Assembly (NCBI RefSeq): GCF_047511655.1
Contig: NC_133391.1
Coordinates: 126,922,384-126,986,383, forward strand
Source: Castor canadensis
Taxonomy: Eukaryota > Chordata > Mammalia > Rodentia > Castoridae
Reading direction: 5' to 3'
DNA: 64,000 nucleotides
Shown here: in pieces, positions 1 to 12,009 of the stretch
How the letters are laid out: each line of letters begins with the position of its first letter
How positions within the stretch are numbered: the first letter of the stretch is position 1
Notes under the pieces: model-generated
The model's database searches: none
What the model saw: only the letters and a program-made list of their open reading frames with translations
What the model was told of the DNA's origin: nothing
Made by a program: the position numbers and the translations under genes

Positions 1-1099
1 TCTCTGCTCATTGTTTATTTACTACATTTTGGGGTACATATGGCAAAATCATTTTTCTTACAGTTCTCAGTTCAGTTTTTTTCTCTTGATTCTGTGTTAA
101 AAATCTGTGTGTGTAGCTCTTCAGTCTCAGTTTAACCACGTGAGTCTACAAGCCGCTTCTATTCAATGACATTTCTAGTATTTTAATGAGAGTTTGACAT
201 TTTCACATGTTACAATTTTGTTTTATTTTTATATTCATTGAAGTGACTTTCATGCTGCCTTTGTGCGCTGCTGATTTACAATTTCTAAAGGTGCTTGGAG
301 ACACCTTTTCAGAAAGAAGAAGTGCATTGGAAAATCATTCAGGATTCTCAGAGCTGGTGTTCAGAGAAGTATGTTTTTGAAAAATGACTTGCAAGGCTTT
401 AAGTGCAAGGTTTTTGTTCTGAGCAATATCAAATACTAGATTCTTTTGAAATGGCACAGGCCAAACATGATTTAGACCAGGGCTTGCAAATTCAAGCACC
501 TGGAGGGCTCGGTGGGTGACATAAGAAAAAGAAGCAGACCCAGAAGACTGTGGGGGATGGTGGCGGGCATGCCCCATCCAGGGAGGACAAGCGGTGAGTT
601 TGCCATTTCTGATGGCTGCTAACAGGAATGTCCAGTGTCATTAATCTTTTCAGTCTTCTAAGGGAATATGGGAATCTGAATGTTTAAGAAAACATCCTGA
701 CTTTTAATTTTGCTATTTCTGGTCTAGACTTTCCATTTGTACTACATTCACAGTGAATCACTGAGAGTTCGAAATAGTCAAGAGGAAAGATATGGTTGGA
801 GATTGTTTTTCAAATGGCTCAGAAGACCATATCTCATTTCAGGGGTCTTCAAAAGCAGAGCTTTGCAAGGTATCATTCCAGGGTGGGAGAAGGAACCCAA
901 GCGGCACTTTCATTTTTTTGAAAACCCTCAGTCTACAGGGAGTTCTTAGACATGATGAATATAACTAAAATGGAAGGTGAGGTCAGGCAAGGTCCAAAGA
1001 GGATGTTAAAATAAAATGCAAAGGAAGGAGAAATCACATTTTGCTGGTGAGAGCAGGGACAGATTCTTGCCTACTGAGCTGAGCCTTGACAGTTAACAA
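1..1099. other. Unassigned AT-rich sequence
   Basis: No convincing gene, exon or recognisable repeat. The short open frames here (80 codons or fewer) have no recognisable domain and no promoter or splice context. Confidence 0.5.
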
Positions 1100-1640
1100 A
1101 GGATGGTGGTGGATGTGGGCATGCATTCCAGATGGACGAAACAGAAGAGCCAAGGGAGGAAAACATAGGTGTGGTAGGATGCCCAGAAAGCAGAAACTAG
1201 ATAAATGTGAGGCAAGAAAGGTAAGTTGAGTGCCTAACAGAGGACAGAGGAATTTATATAATTATTTTGGTAGAGAAGGACAAGCCACTGATGCTTTTTT
1301 GACTCGAAGAGTTTTATTCCTATTAATTTCAATAGGTGAAAATTTAAAGAAACAGGAGAAAGAGGACGTCTTGTTATTTACTCAGAGTTTGAGCTGAAAG
1401 ACCAGTCAGCATTTCCTCACAGCAAAATGTTAGATTCCCTATGACTACTTCTCCACCTTCCTGGCTGTGAGAAGAGTATTCCAGGCAGAGGAAACTGTCC
1501 AAACAAGTACTTCAAGGGAGAAGAGTCACTAGATGAGATCAGAGAGATCACCGAGAACATTGTGCATGCAAGAATTTGGCTTTTACATAAGGTGGGAAGC
1601 TACTGGAGAGTTTTTGGACAAGAGTGACACAGAGGAGTTT
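1100..1640 (+). repeat. Possible LINE-2-like remnant
   Basis: The wording around 1465-1640 (a stretch about attachment to ATTCCAGGCAGAGGAAAC, then purine-rich text) resembles the 3' region of ancient L2 elements. A weaker match precedes it at 1100-1290. Assigned by eye only. It could be another old mammalian repeat. Confidence 0.4.
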
Positions 1641-1751
1641 GGACCTAATCAAATTCATTAATTTTCTTTTCTTTTCTTATTTATTTTCTATCTCTTCCCC
1701 CTCCTTCTCTTTTCAATTATTGGAGATTTTTCTCAACTTTGTCTTTCAATC

Positions 1752-1757
<6 letters not shown>

Positions 1758-1795
<38 letters not shown>
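1758..1795 (+). repeat. (TC)n-(AC)n microsatellite
   Basis: About 13 TC units run directly into about 5 AC units, next to the tail side of a minus-strand SINE. Confidence 0.95.
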
Positions 1796-1815
1796 TCTAT
1801 CTATGTATCTAATTT

Positions 1816-1920
1816 AAAGACAGGGTCTCACTATGTAGCCAGGTTGGACTTGAACTCATGACCTTCCTGCCTCAGTCTCCTGAGTGCTGGGATTATAGGC
1901 ATGAACCACCACAGCTGGCT
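1816..1920 (-). mobile_element. B1-like (7SL-derived) SINE monomer
   Basis: On the plus strand it reads as the reverse complement of a B1/7SL monomer. It begins GACAGGGTCTCACTATGTAG and runs through a Pol III B-box-like stretch to GAACCACCACAGCTGGCT. The adjoining TC/AC repeat probably grew beside the insertion. No ID-type half is attached. Confidence 0.75.
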
Positions 1921-1998
1921 TGGAGCTATAGATTTCTAATGTCTGTTGTAACTTTTTTTGCTGTAACATTTTTAATTTCCAAAACTCCTTCCTCTTTT

Positions 1999-2103
1999 TG
2001 GTACAGGGTATCGCCATATAGCCCAGGCTGGCCTTGAACTTGTGATCCTCCTTCCTTAGCCTCCCTAGTGCTGGAGTTACTAGTGTGCACCTTCACTCCT
2101 GAC
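1999..2103 (-). mobile_element. B1-like SINE monomer, diverged
   Basis: A second minus-strand copy, 80 bases after the first: GGTACAGGGTATCGCCATAT, then GCCCAGGCTGGCCTTGAACT, ending CACCTTCACTCCTGAC. It is more diverged than its neighbour. Confidence 0.65.
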
Positions 2104-2599
2104 TTTCCAAAAATTCTTTCTTATTCTCAAACTTTCAAGTATCCTGTTTTATTTCATGGAAATGCAATCTTCTCTTATCCCAAAAACATTGATTACAGCT
2201 TTAGCGAGCATTCCTTTTCTGACCACCTTGACTTTGTTGTGAAAGTCACAGACTTTTTCTGATTATTTTAGGCTGTATCTTTCACATTAGAGGCTTTCCT
2301 CCAATATCAAAGGACTTCAACATCTACATACATTTAAGAATGAGGAGTTAAAATGTCAGTCAGAGTTCCTGGTTCTAAGTGTGGGTTTTATGAAGTGGTA
2401 GCTTCTCCAGGATGATAGAGATCCAGCTATTGTTGGAAACATTGAACTGCCGTAAATATTCATCTTTTCTAGAGGGCTGGTTAGTTTCACACCCTCTAGT
2501 CTCATGCATAGGTGGTGGAAGAGGAGGAAGTGGGGAAGTTGTGTGTAAGCCCAAAATTCAGAATTCTGACATTGTGGAGAGAGGAGACTGGGGATCTCA

Positions 2600-2634
2600 G
2601 TGTGTGTGTGTGTGTGTGTGTGTGTCTGTGTGTG
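2600..2634 (+). repeat. (GT)n microsatellite
   Basis: GT dinucleotides with one interruption (TCTG near 2625). Confidence 0.95.
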
Positions 2635-2673
2635 GTGTTTCTCGTTAGTCTCTTTTACTCTGGAACAGTTCCT

Positions 2674-3280
2674 TGCTGCTTTTATTAGCATATATTAATC
2701 ATACAAAGGGGTTTTATTGTGGTATTTCCATAATGCATATAATACACTTTGATCTAATTTATCTACTCTCTTACTCTTTCTTACCCCCTTTCCTTTTTTC
2801 CATACAATTTGAATGAGTTTCTATCATTCTATTTTCACACATGCATATAAAGTACTTCAATCGTATTCACTTCCCTTCCTTACCTCTTTTTTCCATCCCC
2901 CCATCTTCCTGATTCTCCTATTTTACACATGTGTCATTCTTTTTGTTTTTGTTGTTCTTCATTCTTCACATGAGAAAGAACATGTGACATTTGTCTTTTT
3001 CAGTCTGGCTTATTTCACTTAATGACATAATTTCCAGTTCCATTCGTTTTCCAAAAGAGATCATTCCATTCTTCTTTATGGTTGAATAATACTCCATTGA
3101 ATATATGTATCACATTTTCTTTATCCATTCATCAGTTGATAGACATCTAGGTTCTATAGCTTGATTGTTGTGAATGGTGCTGCTATAAAGATAGATGTGC
3201 AGGCATCTCTATTGTATGCAGACTTATGCTTCTTCAAATATATGCCCAGGAGTGGTATAGGATCAGGTAGTAGTTATATG
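2674..3280 (-). mobile_element. Old LINE-1 3' end (ORF2 C-terminus plus 3' UTR)
   Basis: On the minus strand the right-hand part decodes to the C-terminal tail of L1 ORF2: a degraded MDKEN-xx-HIFNGVLFNHKEE region followed by a stop. The left-hand part (TTTATTAGCATATATTAATC) is a 3' UTR shared with the copy at 17508-17760. It lacks the G-rich 3' UTR of the young L1 copies at 34.6-45.2 kb, so it belongs to an older family. No intact frame remains. Confidence 0.7.
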
Positions 3281-3879
3281 TATATTTTAATTTAGTCATC
3301 CAGATTTCAATAACATGCTTCATTTTGTTTCCCCTTCCCTTTGTCACTGTTCATCAGAGAATCCCCAGGGGGTTATTTGTATCCATTCTGTCATCTATTG
3401 TTGTGTTCTTCATGTCCTGAGCTAATTCAGATGCACCTTGCTGAGTGGCAAAAGGGGCCACCACCTTGCTCTTGATTGTGCCTCAGAGTTCCTTCCAGGG
3501 CCTCCCTGCAATGGAGGTCTGTGGCCACTGTAGCAGACACCCACTGTCTGCTGTGCCCTGCACATGCTCATAGCTTTTTGTGATTGTCCTCAAGCTTGAA
3601 TCCTTCACACTGTCTGCATAGCTTCTGTAGCCCACCTCTATTTATTTACCCAGCCTTAGAAGCTTCTTCCTCTGTCAGGTTTAATGTGAGGTGGGGGACA
3701 CTCAGGAAACTGTCCAGGCCTCAAATATTCCAGCTGAACAAAATGTGATGATGAAGACCCAATCTATAATAATTAGTATTATGCCAATATGCTTATTTTG
3801 CAGTGTGTTACCATTGGATGAAGCTGGTGATGAAATCTAACTGTACTATTTTTGCACGTCTTTTGTTGTTGTTCTTTTC
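3281..3879. other. Unassigned sequence
   Basis: No gene or clear repeat seen. The CA/TG-rich part near 3420-3700 may be a decayed repeat. Confidence 0.4.
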
Positions 3880-3992
3880 ATTTTGGGACAGGTTTTGCGC
3901 AGAATGATCTTGAATGAGTAGGGTCAAGATAACTTTCTGCCCCAGTCTTTCCAGTACTGGGAATATAGGTTTGTGTCACTATGCGCAGCTGC
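3880..3992 (-). mobile_element. Degenerate B1-like SINE
   Basis: It starts TTTTGGGACAGGTTTTGCGC and ends CACTATGCGCAGC. Similar flanks (TTTTGCACGTCTTTTGT at about 3850 and TTTTGCAAGTTTTGT at about 3993) look like a decayed target-site duplication. Confidence 0.5.
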
Positions 3993-4380
3993 TTTTGCAA
4001 GTTTTGTGAGTCTATAATAAGTACAAAATTAAAATTTACTTTAACCACATCCCACTCAAGGAGGACTTGCATAGGAGATGGACAAGAACCCTTTTATGAC
4101 TTTTGCTGACCATTCACATACAGCCTAGAAAGGAAGCTGGAGAAGACAGGGGAGGTTCTGAGCTAGAAATCAGGAAGAAAATATCAATGGAGAGATTAGT
4201 GGTCAATGTCCATATCACATCTCCTCTCTATGGGAACTGACAGCACTAGGGACTATCCAAGCAGGTCTTCCAAATAGCATGTTATCTTGTCCAAAAATAA
4301 ATTCCATTTTTACCCTTTGAATGTCTGCTTTTATCATCTATAACTTAAAATACAATCTCTACCAGTCCCCAATACAACCA

Positions 4381-4568
4381 TGTCTTATTCAATTTTGGTT
4401 GCTATAACAAAATGCCACAGAATGAGTATCTCAAACAACAGACATTTGTTTCTCACAGTTCTGGAGGCTGAGAGACCCAAGATCAAGGTGCTGGTAAGTT
4501 CAGGTCTAGTGAGGGCCCTCTTCCTAGTTTATAGATGGCTACCATCGTTCCTCAGTGCATATACATAT

Positions 4569-4603
<35 letters not shown>

Positions 4604-4634
4604 CATATACATATGTATATGTATCTATATATAT

Positions 4635-4676
<42 letters not shown>

Positions 4677-4735
4677 GTGTTCTGGTCTGTTTTCTTATAA
4701 GAATAGGAGGTTAGGGCCTCAACAGACTTTAATGT
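4381..4735 (-). mobile_element. MaLR/ERVL-type solo LTR remnant
   Basis: The left edge TGTCTTATTCAATTTTGG, then GCTATAACAAAATGCCACAG and TTCTCACAGTTCTGGAGG, match the reverse complement of MST-like MaLR LTRs. A GATA/GA microsatellite interrupts the middle. The right end is poorly preserved. No internal retroviral genes are present. Confidence 0.6.
4569..4672 (+). repeat. (GATA)n ... (GA)n compound microsatellite
   Basis: GATA units at 4569-4604, a TA-rich spacer with ATACATATG units, then about 16 AG units at 4641-4672. Confidence 0.95.
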
Positions 4736-4916
4736 ATCTAAGATTAAAGGGAATATACTTGCATGATAAGAGCATTGTGATGGCAATGATAACGTACTAC
4801 TTTGTTTCCTTTCATAATAAAACTGCCAAGTCCCTTAGTAGGTCACAATTCTTCATCTGGTTTTTAGCATAGAATGTGGTTCTTATGTGTGATCTCAAAA
4901 AATGCCAGTACAGTAG

Positions 4917-5008
4917 GGGTCACAGGTGTGGTTCAAGTGATAGAGCACCTGCCTAACAAGTGCAAGGACTTGAATTTAAACCCTAGTACTATACACACAC
5001 ACACAAAA
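4917..5008 (+). mobile_element. ID-like tRNA-derived SINE
   Basis: GGTGTGGTTCAAGTGATAGA (A-box region), then TGCAAGGACTTGAATTTAAA (B-box region), then ACCCTAGTACT and a short CA/A tail. The flanks AAAAATGCCAGT and AAAAATCCAGT look like the target-site duplication. Confidence 0.7.
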
Positions 5009-5949
5009 ATCCAGTGGTAGACTGATATTTCATTTTCTTGTTAAGAAATCCATGCATCTTGAACCCTCATCAGTTCTTTTATTAATCCCCACTTTACCAA
5101 CCCCACACATACCTTGTGGCTTTGGACTTTGAGAGCAAAAAATGAAAGGTTACACATACAGAATAAGACTCAGGAGGGCATCTCCATAATAATTTGAACA
5201 TCTCACTGGAAGTTAGGTTTCAAGGCAGAATGCAAAGCAAACAGACCATATAGCACAAGTTACCCTAGAAAATTCTTTAGGGAAGCATTATATTGGAGAA
5301 ATAGAAAACACATTCAGTCTTTCTTCCAGCATTGAAATAGCACATCTCTTTCTTCTGTTGAACTCCGGTTGAAGTTGACTTGAATTGAGGAGTTATGTTG
5401 TAGGGAAAAGATATTTTTAAAGGCTAAAATTAACTCCATGTAGTGATATGTGATCACTAGAAAAAGCATCATAGCTTGGAGATGGCTTAAAAGATGCTGA
5501 TTTTCTATCTTCCCTCTCAGCCCCACATTAGTATGTGTAACCATTAAGGAGAACGGTGGAAGGAAATCTCATTCTCCCCCCTCCCCATCCCTCTATTCTT
5601 CACAATATTTCGCTCAGCCTAGCATGCACAGTCAATTTCTCTCAAGTTACAGCGCACAGATGATGAGATTTCTCTCCATCCAGAAGCTGAGAAGGAGAAC
5701 TGTGTGTGAGAAAAGAAAAGCACAGGAACTTAGCTGTTTGCCTTGATCACAAAAGGGTACAACACTGGTGCAGTGCTTCCTTCCTGGGATGTCCTGAGGA
5801 AGTGTGAGCTGTCAGGTAAGGGTCAGCACTTTGGGCAGAGATGGGGATGACTGGTGTTCTATTTGTGGAAATACAGAGTGTGTCTACCTCTTTTGATCTT
5901 GGGGGTTCTCAAGGGACCCTGGTCATTATCACATGTGTTTGGCACAGTG
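5009..5949. other. Unassigned sequence
   Basis: No recognisable gene or repeat. A 76-codon frame on the minus strand at 5314-5544 has no supporting features. Confidence 0.4.
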
Positions 5950-6140
5950 GAAGGAACTTGGTTTGGAAAGAAAGAAAAAATCTAAGGAAATCCTTGCCTT
6001 ATCTCTTTCTGGCTGTGAGACTGCTGGCAAAGTGTTTGAGCAATTATTATGTTGATAATAATACACTATAGGGATGTTATGAAGATTAAATGAGAAAATG
6101 TAAGTCAGGTGTTTAGCTCAGGGCCTGGGAAAGGCTAAAC
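5950..6140 (+). mobile_element. MIR SINE fragment
   Basis: It follows MIR order: a GGCTGTGAGACTGCTGGCAA region, then GGGATGTTATGAAGATTAAA, then TTTAGCTCAGGGCCTGG. Ancient, and it shows no target-site duplication. Confidence 0.65.
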
Positions 6141-6619
6141 ATCCAGAGGATGGTAGCTTTCTTGCTGCCTCCTAACCTGTGAACAAGACCCATTCATGAG
6201 GTGCTGGTAGGGTGGGAGTATGGTTAAATACAAACCAAATAAACAAATCAAAAGTCACCCCAGCCAATACTACTCAGGTACCATACAATCAGACATGATT
6301 AAAGGATTGCCAAAGAAGAGGTAATTGGAGCAGAGAACACTGAGCTGTCTAATCAAGGTATCTAGCCTCTAGTTCTGTATAAGTCTTCTCTCTCTTCTGT
6401 TTCCTTAGCAGTACAAAAAGGGGCTTGGACCACTTTTAGGATGGTTCCAGTTTTAAGACAGTGACACTCTGTTGATTTTATCTTCAAAATTTTCCATGAT
6501 CCTCTAATGCATCCCGAGTTAAACCCATTTCTTTGGCTAGTCTAATGGTTCAACGCACAAAAGCTCCAGGCTCCCTTTACAGTGTTCCCTGAGGCTCTTG
6601 TCTTAGAAAAATCAGCACT
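6141..6619. other. Unassigned sequence
   Basis: Nothing recognised. Confidence 0.4.
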
Positions 6620-6686
6620 AGTGCTGGGGATGTAGCTCAGTGGGTAGTGGAGCACACAAAGCCCTGGGTTCAGTCCCCAGCACCAA
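6620..6686 (+). mobile_element. ID SINE with both Pol III promoter boxes
   Basis: GTGCTGGGGATGTAGCTCAG opens the element. The A box TAGCTCAGTGG (6633-6643) and B box GGTTCAGTCCC (6667-6677) both match the tRNA consensus. It lacks a long A-rich tail. Read as an ID element rather than a tRNA gene because no cloverleaf with a proper anticodon arm can be drawn. Confidence 0.8.
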
Positions 6687-6689
6687 AAC

Positions 6690-7464
6690 AGCAAGTTGTC
6701 TTTTCCTTGTCTGTCCCCTGCATTGTCAGCTCTTTTTCTTTGCTCTTGCTATTTTCTCTTTTTAAAACCCTGCCCCCTTTATCTGTGAATATATTCTTTC
6801 CACCCTTCACTGTATGCCATGTGACACCATTTCCATGAAGCTCTTTGATTTCAAGATGTTTGTGCTGCATTTTTCTTTCAGACCCCAATCATTGTCCTTT
6901 AGGTGACGGCTGGCACTGGAGGCACAGTGGAGTGATTAAGGACAGGAGACTGCCTGTCACCTTGCAGTCACACATTTGACCATTCCTGGCAGACCTGCAC
7001 CACAGTAACCTATCTGGTGTCATATCTGCAGGGAAACATGGGAACTTGGCTGAGAAGTGAAGGAAAGACCCTTTAAAAACACTTTGCAGAGCTCTGAAAG
7101 AAACATGCTGCTCTTCACAGTCAGGTTCTGGAAACAGTGAGGCATAGATGACATTTCTTTTAAGCAATATGCAAAGTTTTCCCTAGAGGAAAGAGATTAG
7201 AAGACAACATTAATTATTCTCAAGACTGAGCCTTGATTTTCACTAATTGCTTAAATTTGCCACCTGCCTATCCTGACTGGTGACATTCCACTGGTAGGAA
7301 TCCAGACCTGCAGAGAGAAAAATCTTTCCCCTTGACCCCTCCAAAAGTTTTTATGTCCTAGAAGGCAGAGTAAGGACTCAACAGCTCTACTAGGTAGGTC
7401 TGAGTCTAGGACCCTCAACTACAATTTCTCACCAGCAGAGAGAATTTAGGAAATCCATCCACCC
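6690..7464. other. Unassigned sequence
   Basis: No gene. 6910-6960 has faint MIR-like wording (ACAGTGGAGTGATTAAGGAC), but it is too short to call. Confidence 0.4.
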
Positions 7465-7605
7465 TACTGTGTACCATAGCAATCAGGAACATGGACCCTA
7501 GAACCACACTTTGTAGATCCAGAACCTAGTATGCACCCTCCCATTGCTAGCATCAATTATGACCTTCTGTAAGTCACATTGACCTCTCAGTGCTTCAGGG
7601 CTTGC
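7465..7605 (+). mobile_element. MIR SINE fragment
   Basis: CAATCAGGAACATGGACCCT, then ATGACCTTCTGTAAGTCACA and ACCTCTCAGTGCTTCAG follow the MIR core order. Confidence 0.55.
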
Positions 7606-8584
7606 TGGATTTGAACCCTTCTCCACAAAAGGCAACCACTGCTGCTGCTCTCTTCTCTGTGAGCTTCCTGGGGATGTTGTTAGCACAGCCTGACATGGCT
7701 GGGGTCTAGACCAGGCCTAGAATACCTGTCCTAGAGGCTAACTTTGTCTCTTCTACCTTTCCCTCCAGATTTTTACCCCATTTTTCAGTAGGCCTAGATG
7801 ACCCCCTGGGATCCTCATGGTCCTTTTGCTCTATGTCCTCACAGTTTTTGGGGTGACAATGAGAAAAATAGGTGAAGTGTGAGGCAGCTACAATGCACTC
7901 CCCATTGCTACCCCTACCACAGACAGTGCACCTGTGTTAACTTGTTTTCTCATTCATTTCACTGGTATTTATTAAGCATCTATGAGGATACAATGAGCTA
8001 GTCAGATGAACAAATGTCCAGTGAAATCTGAGGCAGTACAAATGTAAACTTTCTAAAACATACAGAATCCTCTCAATTTGTCTTTATTAAGCATGTGAAG
8101 AGCCTGGTTTTTGCCTTTGTCCAGCTTATTGCCTACTGGAGTCCCCACTAAAGTATATGATGAACACTCAGTAGGGGAAATTCAGGGAGAAGACAGCTAA
8201 TTCAGAGCCAGGACTGTCAGCAGGAGCAATCCCTAAAGTATATGTAAGGCTTGAAAAATGACTAAGGACTTAGCACCCGGACAGCAAGAGGTGAGACTGG
8301 GAAGGGAGTGTTCTAGACCAAAGGACGACATCAAGAGACCTGGATGGAAGACTGAGAATGATCCTACCTGAGGCCTGAAATAATGGTTTCTAGATAGAGA
8401 AGTAAGTCTATGGAGGAATTTGAGCTTGAACATCAGGACAGAAGATGGCTATTGAGTGTCTGAAAGTTTAAATATTTGAGTTTTAGAAAGACTGCTCTGG
8501 TCACAGCAGGGGCATGGGTAGAGACCCAGAGTGGAGACAGCTGTCAACCCTGCCCCACCAATGCCATTCTGAAGTGACGACCAG
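7606..8584. other. Unassigned sequence, faint L2-like parts
   Basis: 7940-8040 has the phrase ACTGGTATTTATTAAGCATC, typical of old MIR/L2 tails. 8230-8400 is purine-rich, like L2 3' ends. No gene seen. Confidence 0.35.
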
Positions 8585-8715
8585 GAGGGAGAGTGTAAAG
8601 AGAGCTCGGGATTCACTGTCAGGATTCCTGGGTTCTAATATTGGTGTTGTGACAATTATGACTTCATACAACAATTTGACCTTTAGTTTTCTTCTCTGCA
8701 AAATTTCTAAGGTTC
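8585..8715 (+). mobile_element. MIR SINE fragment
   Basis: CAGGATTCCTGGGTTCTAAT, then ATTTGACCTTTAGTTTTCTT and CTCTGCAAAA keep the MIR core order. Confidence 0.55.
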
Positions 8716-8809
8716 AAAACTTTTTCCATGTCATTTCTAAGGCTTACTCTTAAGCCTTAGAGCTTCTTCTTTCTTTTCTTTTTTGCATTTTTAAATCTCC
8801 CTCTCCCTC

Positions 8810-9170
8810 AGGCTGCCATAACAAAATATCACAGAATGGGTAGTTAAAACAACAGAATTTTTTTTTTTTTGACTCAAAGTCTGAGATCAAGCTGTTGTCA
8901 GGGATGGTGTCTCCTGAAGCCCCTCTCTTTGGTGTGCAGATGTCTGGCATTGTCTTCCCTCTGTACCTGCATCCCTGGGGTCTCTATAGGACCTAATCTC
9001 CTCTTATAAGAACATTGTCAGATTGATTTAGGGCCCAACCTAAGGGCCTCATTTGAACTCATTCACCTATTTAGTGGCTTTATCTCCAAATATAGTCACA
9101 TCATTAGGTACTAGAAATCAGAACTTCAACATGAATGGGAGAAGGGAAGCAAGGCAGCCCATAACACTCT
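8810..9170 (-). mobile_element. MaLR-type LTR remnant
   Basis: GGCTGCCATAACAAAATATC, then TGAGATCAAGCTGTTGTCAG, TCTTATAAGAACATTGTCAG and a right end CAGCCCATAACACT match the minus-strand layout of an old mammalian LTR family similar to the one at 4381. An 11-12 base T run sits inside it. Confidence 0.5.
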
Positions 9171-9261
9171 TTTTCTAACTGCTTTGTCAGCATATGTGCT
9201 GAAATATCAGAAACATTAAAGCTTGTTTGGAATTCAAACTTCCTTAACCTTTGTTATCTTC

Positions 9262-9503
9262 TTTGTGTGTGTGTGTGGTGGGTAAGGGGGACTGGAGTTT
9301 GAACTTCGGGCTTCGTGCTTGCAAAGGAGGTACTCTACCATTTTAGCCACACCTCCAGTCCATTTTGCTCTGTTTATTTTGGAAATGGGGACCTCAAGAG
9401 CTATTTGTCTAAATTGGCCTTAAATGATGATCCTCCCAATCTCAGCTTCCCAAGTGGCTAGGATTACAGGGGTTACAGGGGTGAGCTATGGGCACCCAGC
9501 TTG
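9262..9503 (-). mobile_element. Dimeric B1 + ID-like SINE
   Basis: The ID-like half lies at 9290-9361 (GGAGTTTGAACTTCGGGCTT ... TTTAGCCACACCTCCAGTCC). The B1-like half follows (GATCCTCCCAATCTCAGC ... GGCACCCAGCTT). A short GT tract marks the tail side. The unit GGATTACAGGGGTTACAGGG carries a small internal tandem duplication. Confidence 0.75.
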
Positions 9504-9509
9504 ATTCTT

Positions 9510-11800
9510 TTTTCTATACCTTTCCCACCTGTTTGAGTCTCATTTCATGGTGATTATATATGGGCATTTCATTTTTGGGAAAAGTTGAACCTAGCTTTTT
9601 TTCTTCTACACTAGCCAAGATTTTCTTTTTCTGACAGTACAAGAACTTGTGAATTCTATGTTCTTCAATATTAACCCTTGTTCCTTCATTTCGTTCTGGT
9701 CGTTATATCCCAGTGAGATTCTTACTTGCTGGATAGGCTTGTTTTGAATAACTTCTGAATGAATCTATCCTTCCCTTCCTCCTGTCCTTCAAAATCATTG
9801 TTTAAACCCACCAGGATCTCCAGAAGCTCATTGCATTAATGTTCTTACAGTGTTTCCTGTTATCAGCCACACTGGACTTGCTCACATATTTCAATTTCAT
9901 TCTCTTTAAGGCCAGGATTTCATTTCATTTTCTTGCTTTGTCTACTATATTTTAGCAGCTCAAAAGGGCCACACATCCCTGGCATCCTATGAATAAATGA
10001 AATCACATACTGGAATAATGACAATAGGGCAGGCACTCCTCTACCTGCCTACAGAGTGAACTGCTCTTTTGACTATTTTGCAAAATTGTAACGACTCACT
10101 GGAGGCTTCTTTCCACTTTCCTGACTTGGAGCTCAGTGAATTATAAACATATTTTATTTAACAAATGCATTTTTTATTACTACAGTCAGCTCCTATCACA
10201 ATGGTTAAGGTTCTGTTTGCAGGTTCGTAACTTGGCCATAAAATTTTGCTTCAGGCAGATACTTTGGTCTAATGACTCTTGGCACAAAATGTCATTATTA
10301 GAATTTTTCCCTTTTAACACTAAAGAAAGGAAAAAAATGCTTTGACTTAACAACCCAACTTTTCAAACTTTGTTATTTTGTATTAAAGAAATGCTCCTCC
10401 CTAACTTCATCAAAAAACGAAATACAACGTCAGTTTTCAAGAAAAACAGAATGGGATTTCCTTTTAGGTATTGCTCAGTGGGGGTGCTACTGGCATTTTG
10501 GGCGGAATAGTTTTCTTTGTGTAGGCCTGCCCTGTGCAAAGCAGGGCAATATTTACAGTTCTCATGCAAGCTCACCTGCTACCTGCCGCCTATACTCCAC
10601 CCACTCAAACTGGGGGACTTGGTTGGCCAACGACAACTCCATGCTTTATGCTTTCTGTTTTATTCAATCCTTCTGGAAGGCTGTGGGCTCTTGATGTGGT
10701 GACCCTATAAACTGTCCAGAATGAAGAGCTGGAATAGATAAGTTGCCTAGTTAGCCATTGGTAAAAGATGAAATGGGAGAGGCCTAATTGCAGAAATTTC
10801 AGTATTTCTTTTTCCCATCTTTTCCCTATGCTGTTGGCTTCCTCTACAGATCAGGAATATTTGGTTGTCCTTTGGAGGCCCCAGTCACTCCCAGTAGTGG
10901 GCAGGCTGAGACCTGCTCTTTCTTCATGTTTCAGCAAAGTATATCTATCTTTCACCTATGCTTGCAGGCCCTTGTTTTCTTTCCAACATGGAGCTTCCTA
11001 CATCAACTAAACCTTGATAATATCTCAATTAGTCATACCTCTTAGCAGGGTTGATATTTCAAAGGTGGAGCAATGGATTTAGCACAGGCAAAGACAAATC
11101 AGAATGGATATGGGTGGAGGCTCTATATCCTGATGGCCCATCCTGTGACAGGTATTTTTCCCTTAGTTGCTGGTTCTTGGGGTGGTGAGGAAGAATCTTG
11201 GGGGAGGGTTTGGTGCTGTCTCACTGGAAAGGTCCCAGAGAAGTTTCTATTTGTGAATTGGAATTGAAAGACTCCAGTATATTTGTAACTGATATGGCTG
11301 TGTGGTGCATACTTTAAATCTGGAGGAGTTTGCATTTCAACAGGAGACTCTTAAGTTCTTGTTCTTGATTCCTTATTCTAAAACAAATAATGTAATTTGA
11401 AGTACCAAGGCATGGTAATAAAGTAAAATGTAAAAATTGTTTATAGTCAAAATTACGTACTTATTGATTTCCATAGTGTTTTTCTTTTACATCGAAAGTC
11501 CTCACTTTATCAGTATATGTATTTTCTCTTTAATGACATAAGTGAAATGTATTCTGGGATATGGTGTGATGTCAGAATAGAATTTGAATTTTTAAAAGAA
11601 TTAGCCAGTTCTCATAACAGTATTGTTGAAAGCTTAGTTTATATTAGCCTTAGTTTAGAGCTGTCTTTATAATTCCATTCTTCTGTCTGTTGTATCTTGT
11701 ATCAGCCCCAGAGTTTTGATTATTGTGATTTCATTAACAGACTTGATATTAGATGAGCCAGCTAATATCAGCCATAATGAATTATGGGGTGTATAGTTCT
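9510..11800. other. Unassigned sequence
   Basis: About 2.3 kb without a recognisable gene or repeat. Two overlapping frames of about 80 codons at 10768-11045 are unsupported. A GC-rich hairpin (TGCCCTG/CAGGGCA arms, 7-base loop) lies at 10528-10548. Confidence 0.4.
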
Positions 11801-11803
11801 GGG

Positions 11804-12008
11804 GTTTTTTTGACAGTACTGAGATTTGAACTCATGCTTATTAGGCAGGCAATCTACCAGCCAATTTCTATGAATTATGAATGAACTTTTGTGTAACATT
11901 TTTTTTTTGAGACAAACTCTCACTATGTAGCACAGTCTGGCTTTAAACACAACCCTGCCTCAGCCGCCTGAGAGTTGGGATTACGAGTGTGCACTCCCAT
12001 ACCTGCTT
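11804..12008 (-). mobile_element. Dimeric B1 + ID-like SINE
   Basis: ID-like half: TTTGACAGTACTGAGATTTG ... AGGCAATCTACCAGCC. After a linker, the B1-like half: GAGACAAACTCTCACTATGT ... GTGTGCACTCCCATACCTGC. Confidence 0.7.
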
Positions 12009-12009
12009 T

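Noticed and set aside
4569-4672. Regular tandem units that could suggest a CRISPR-like array
   Set aside because: Simple GATA/GA microsatellite with no spacers, in vertebrate DNA.
6620-6686. tRNA gene
   Set aside because: The Pol III boxes match, but no complete cloverleaf with an anticodon arm can be drawn. It fits an ID SINE.
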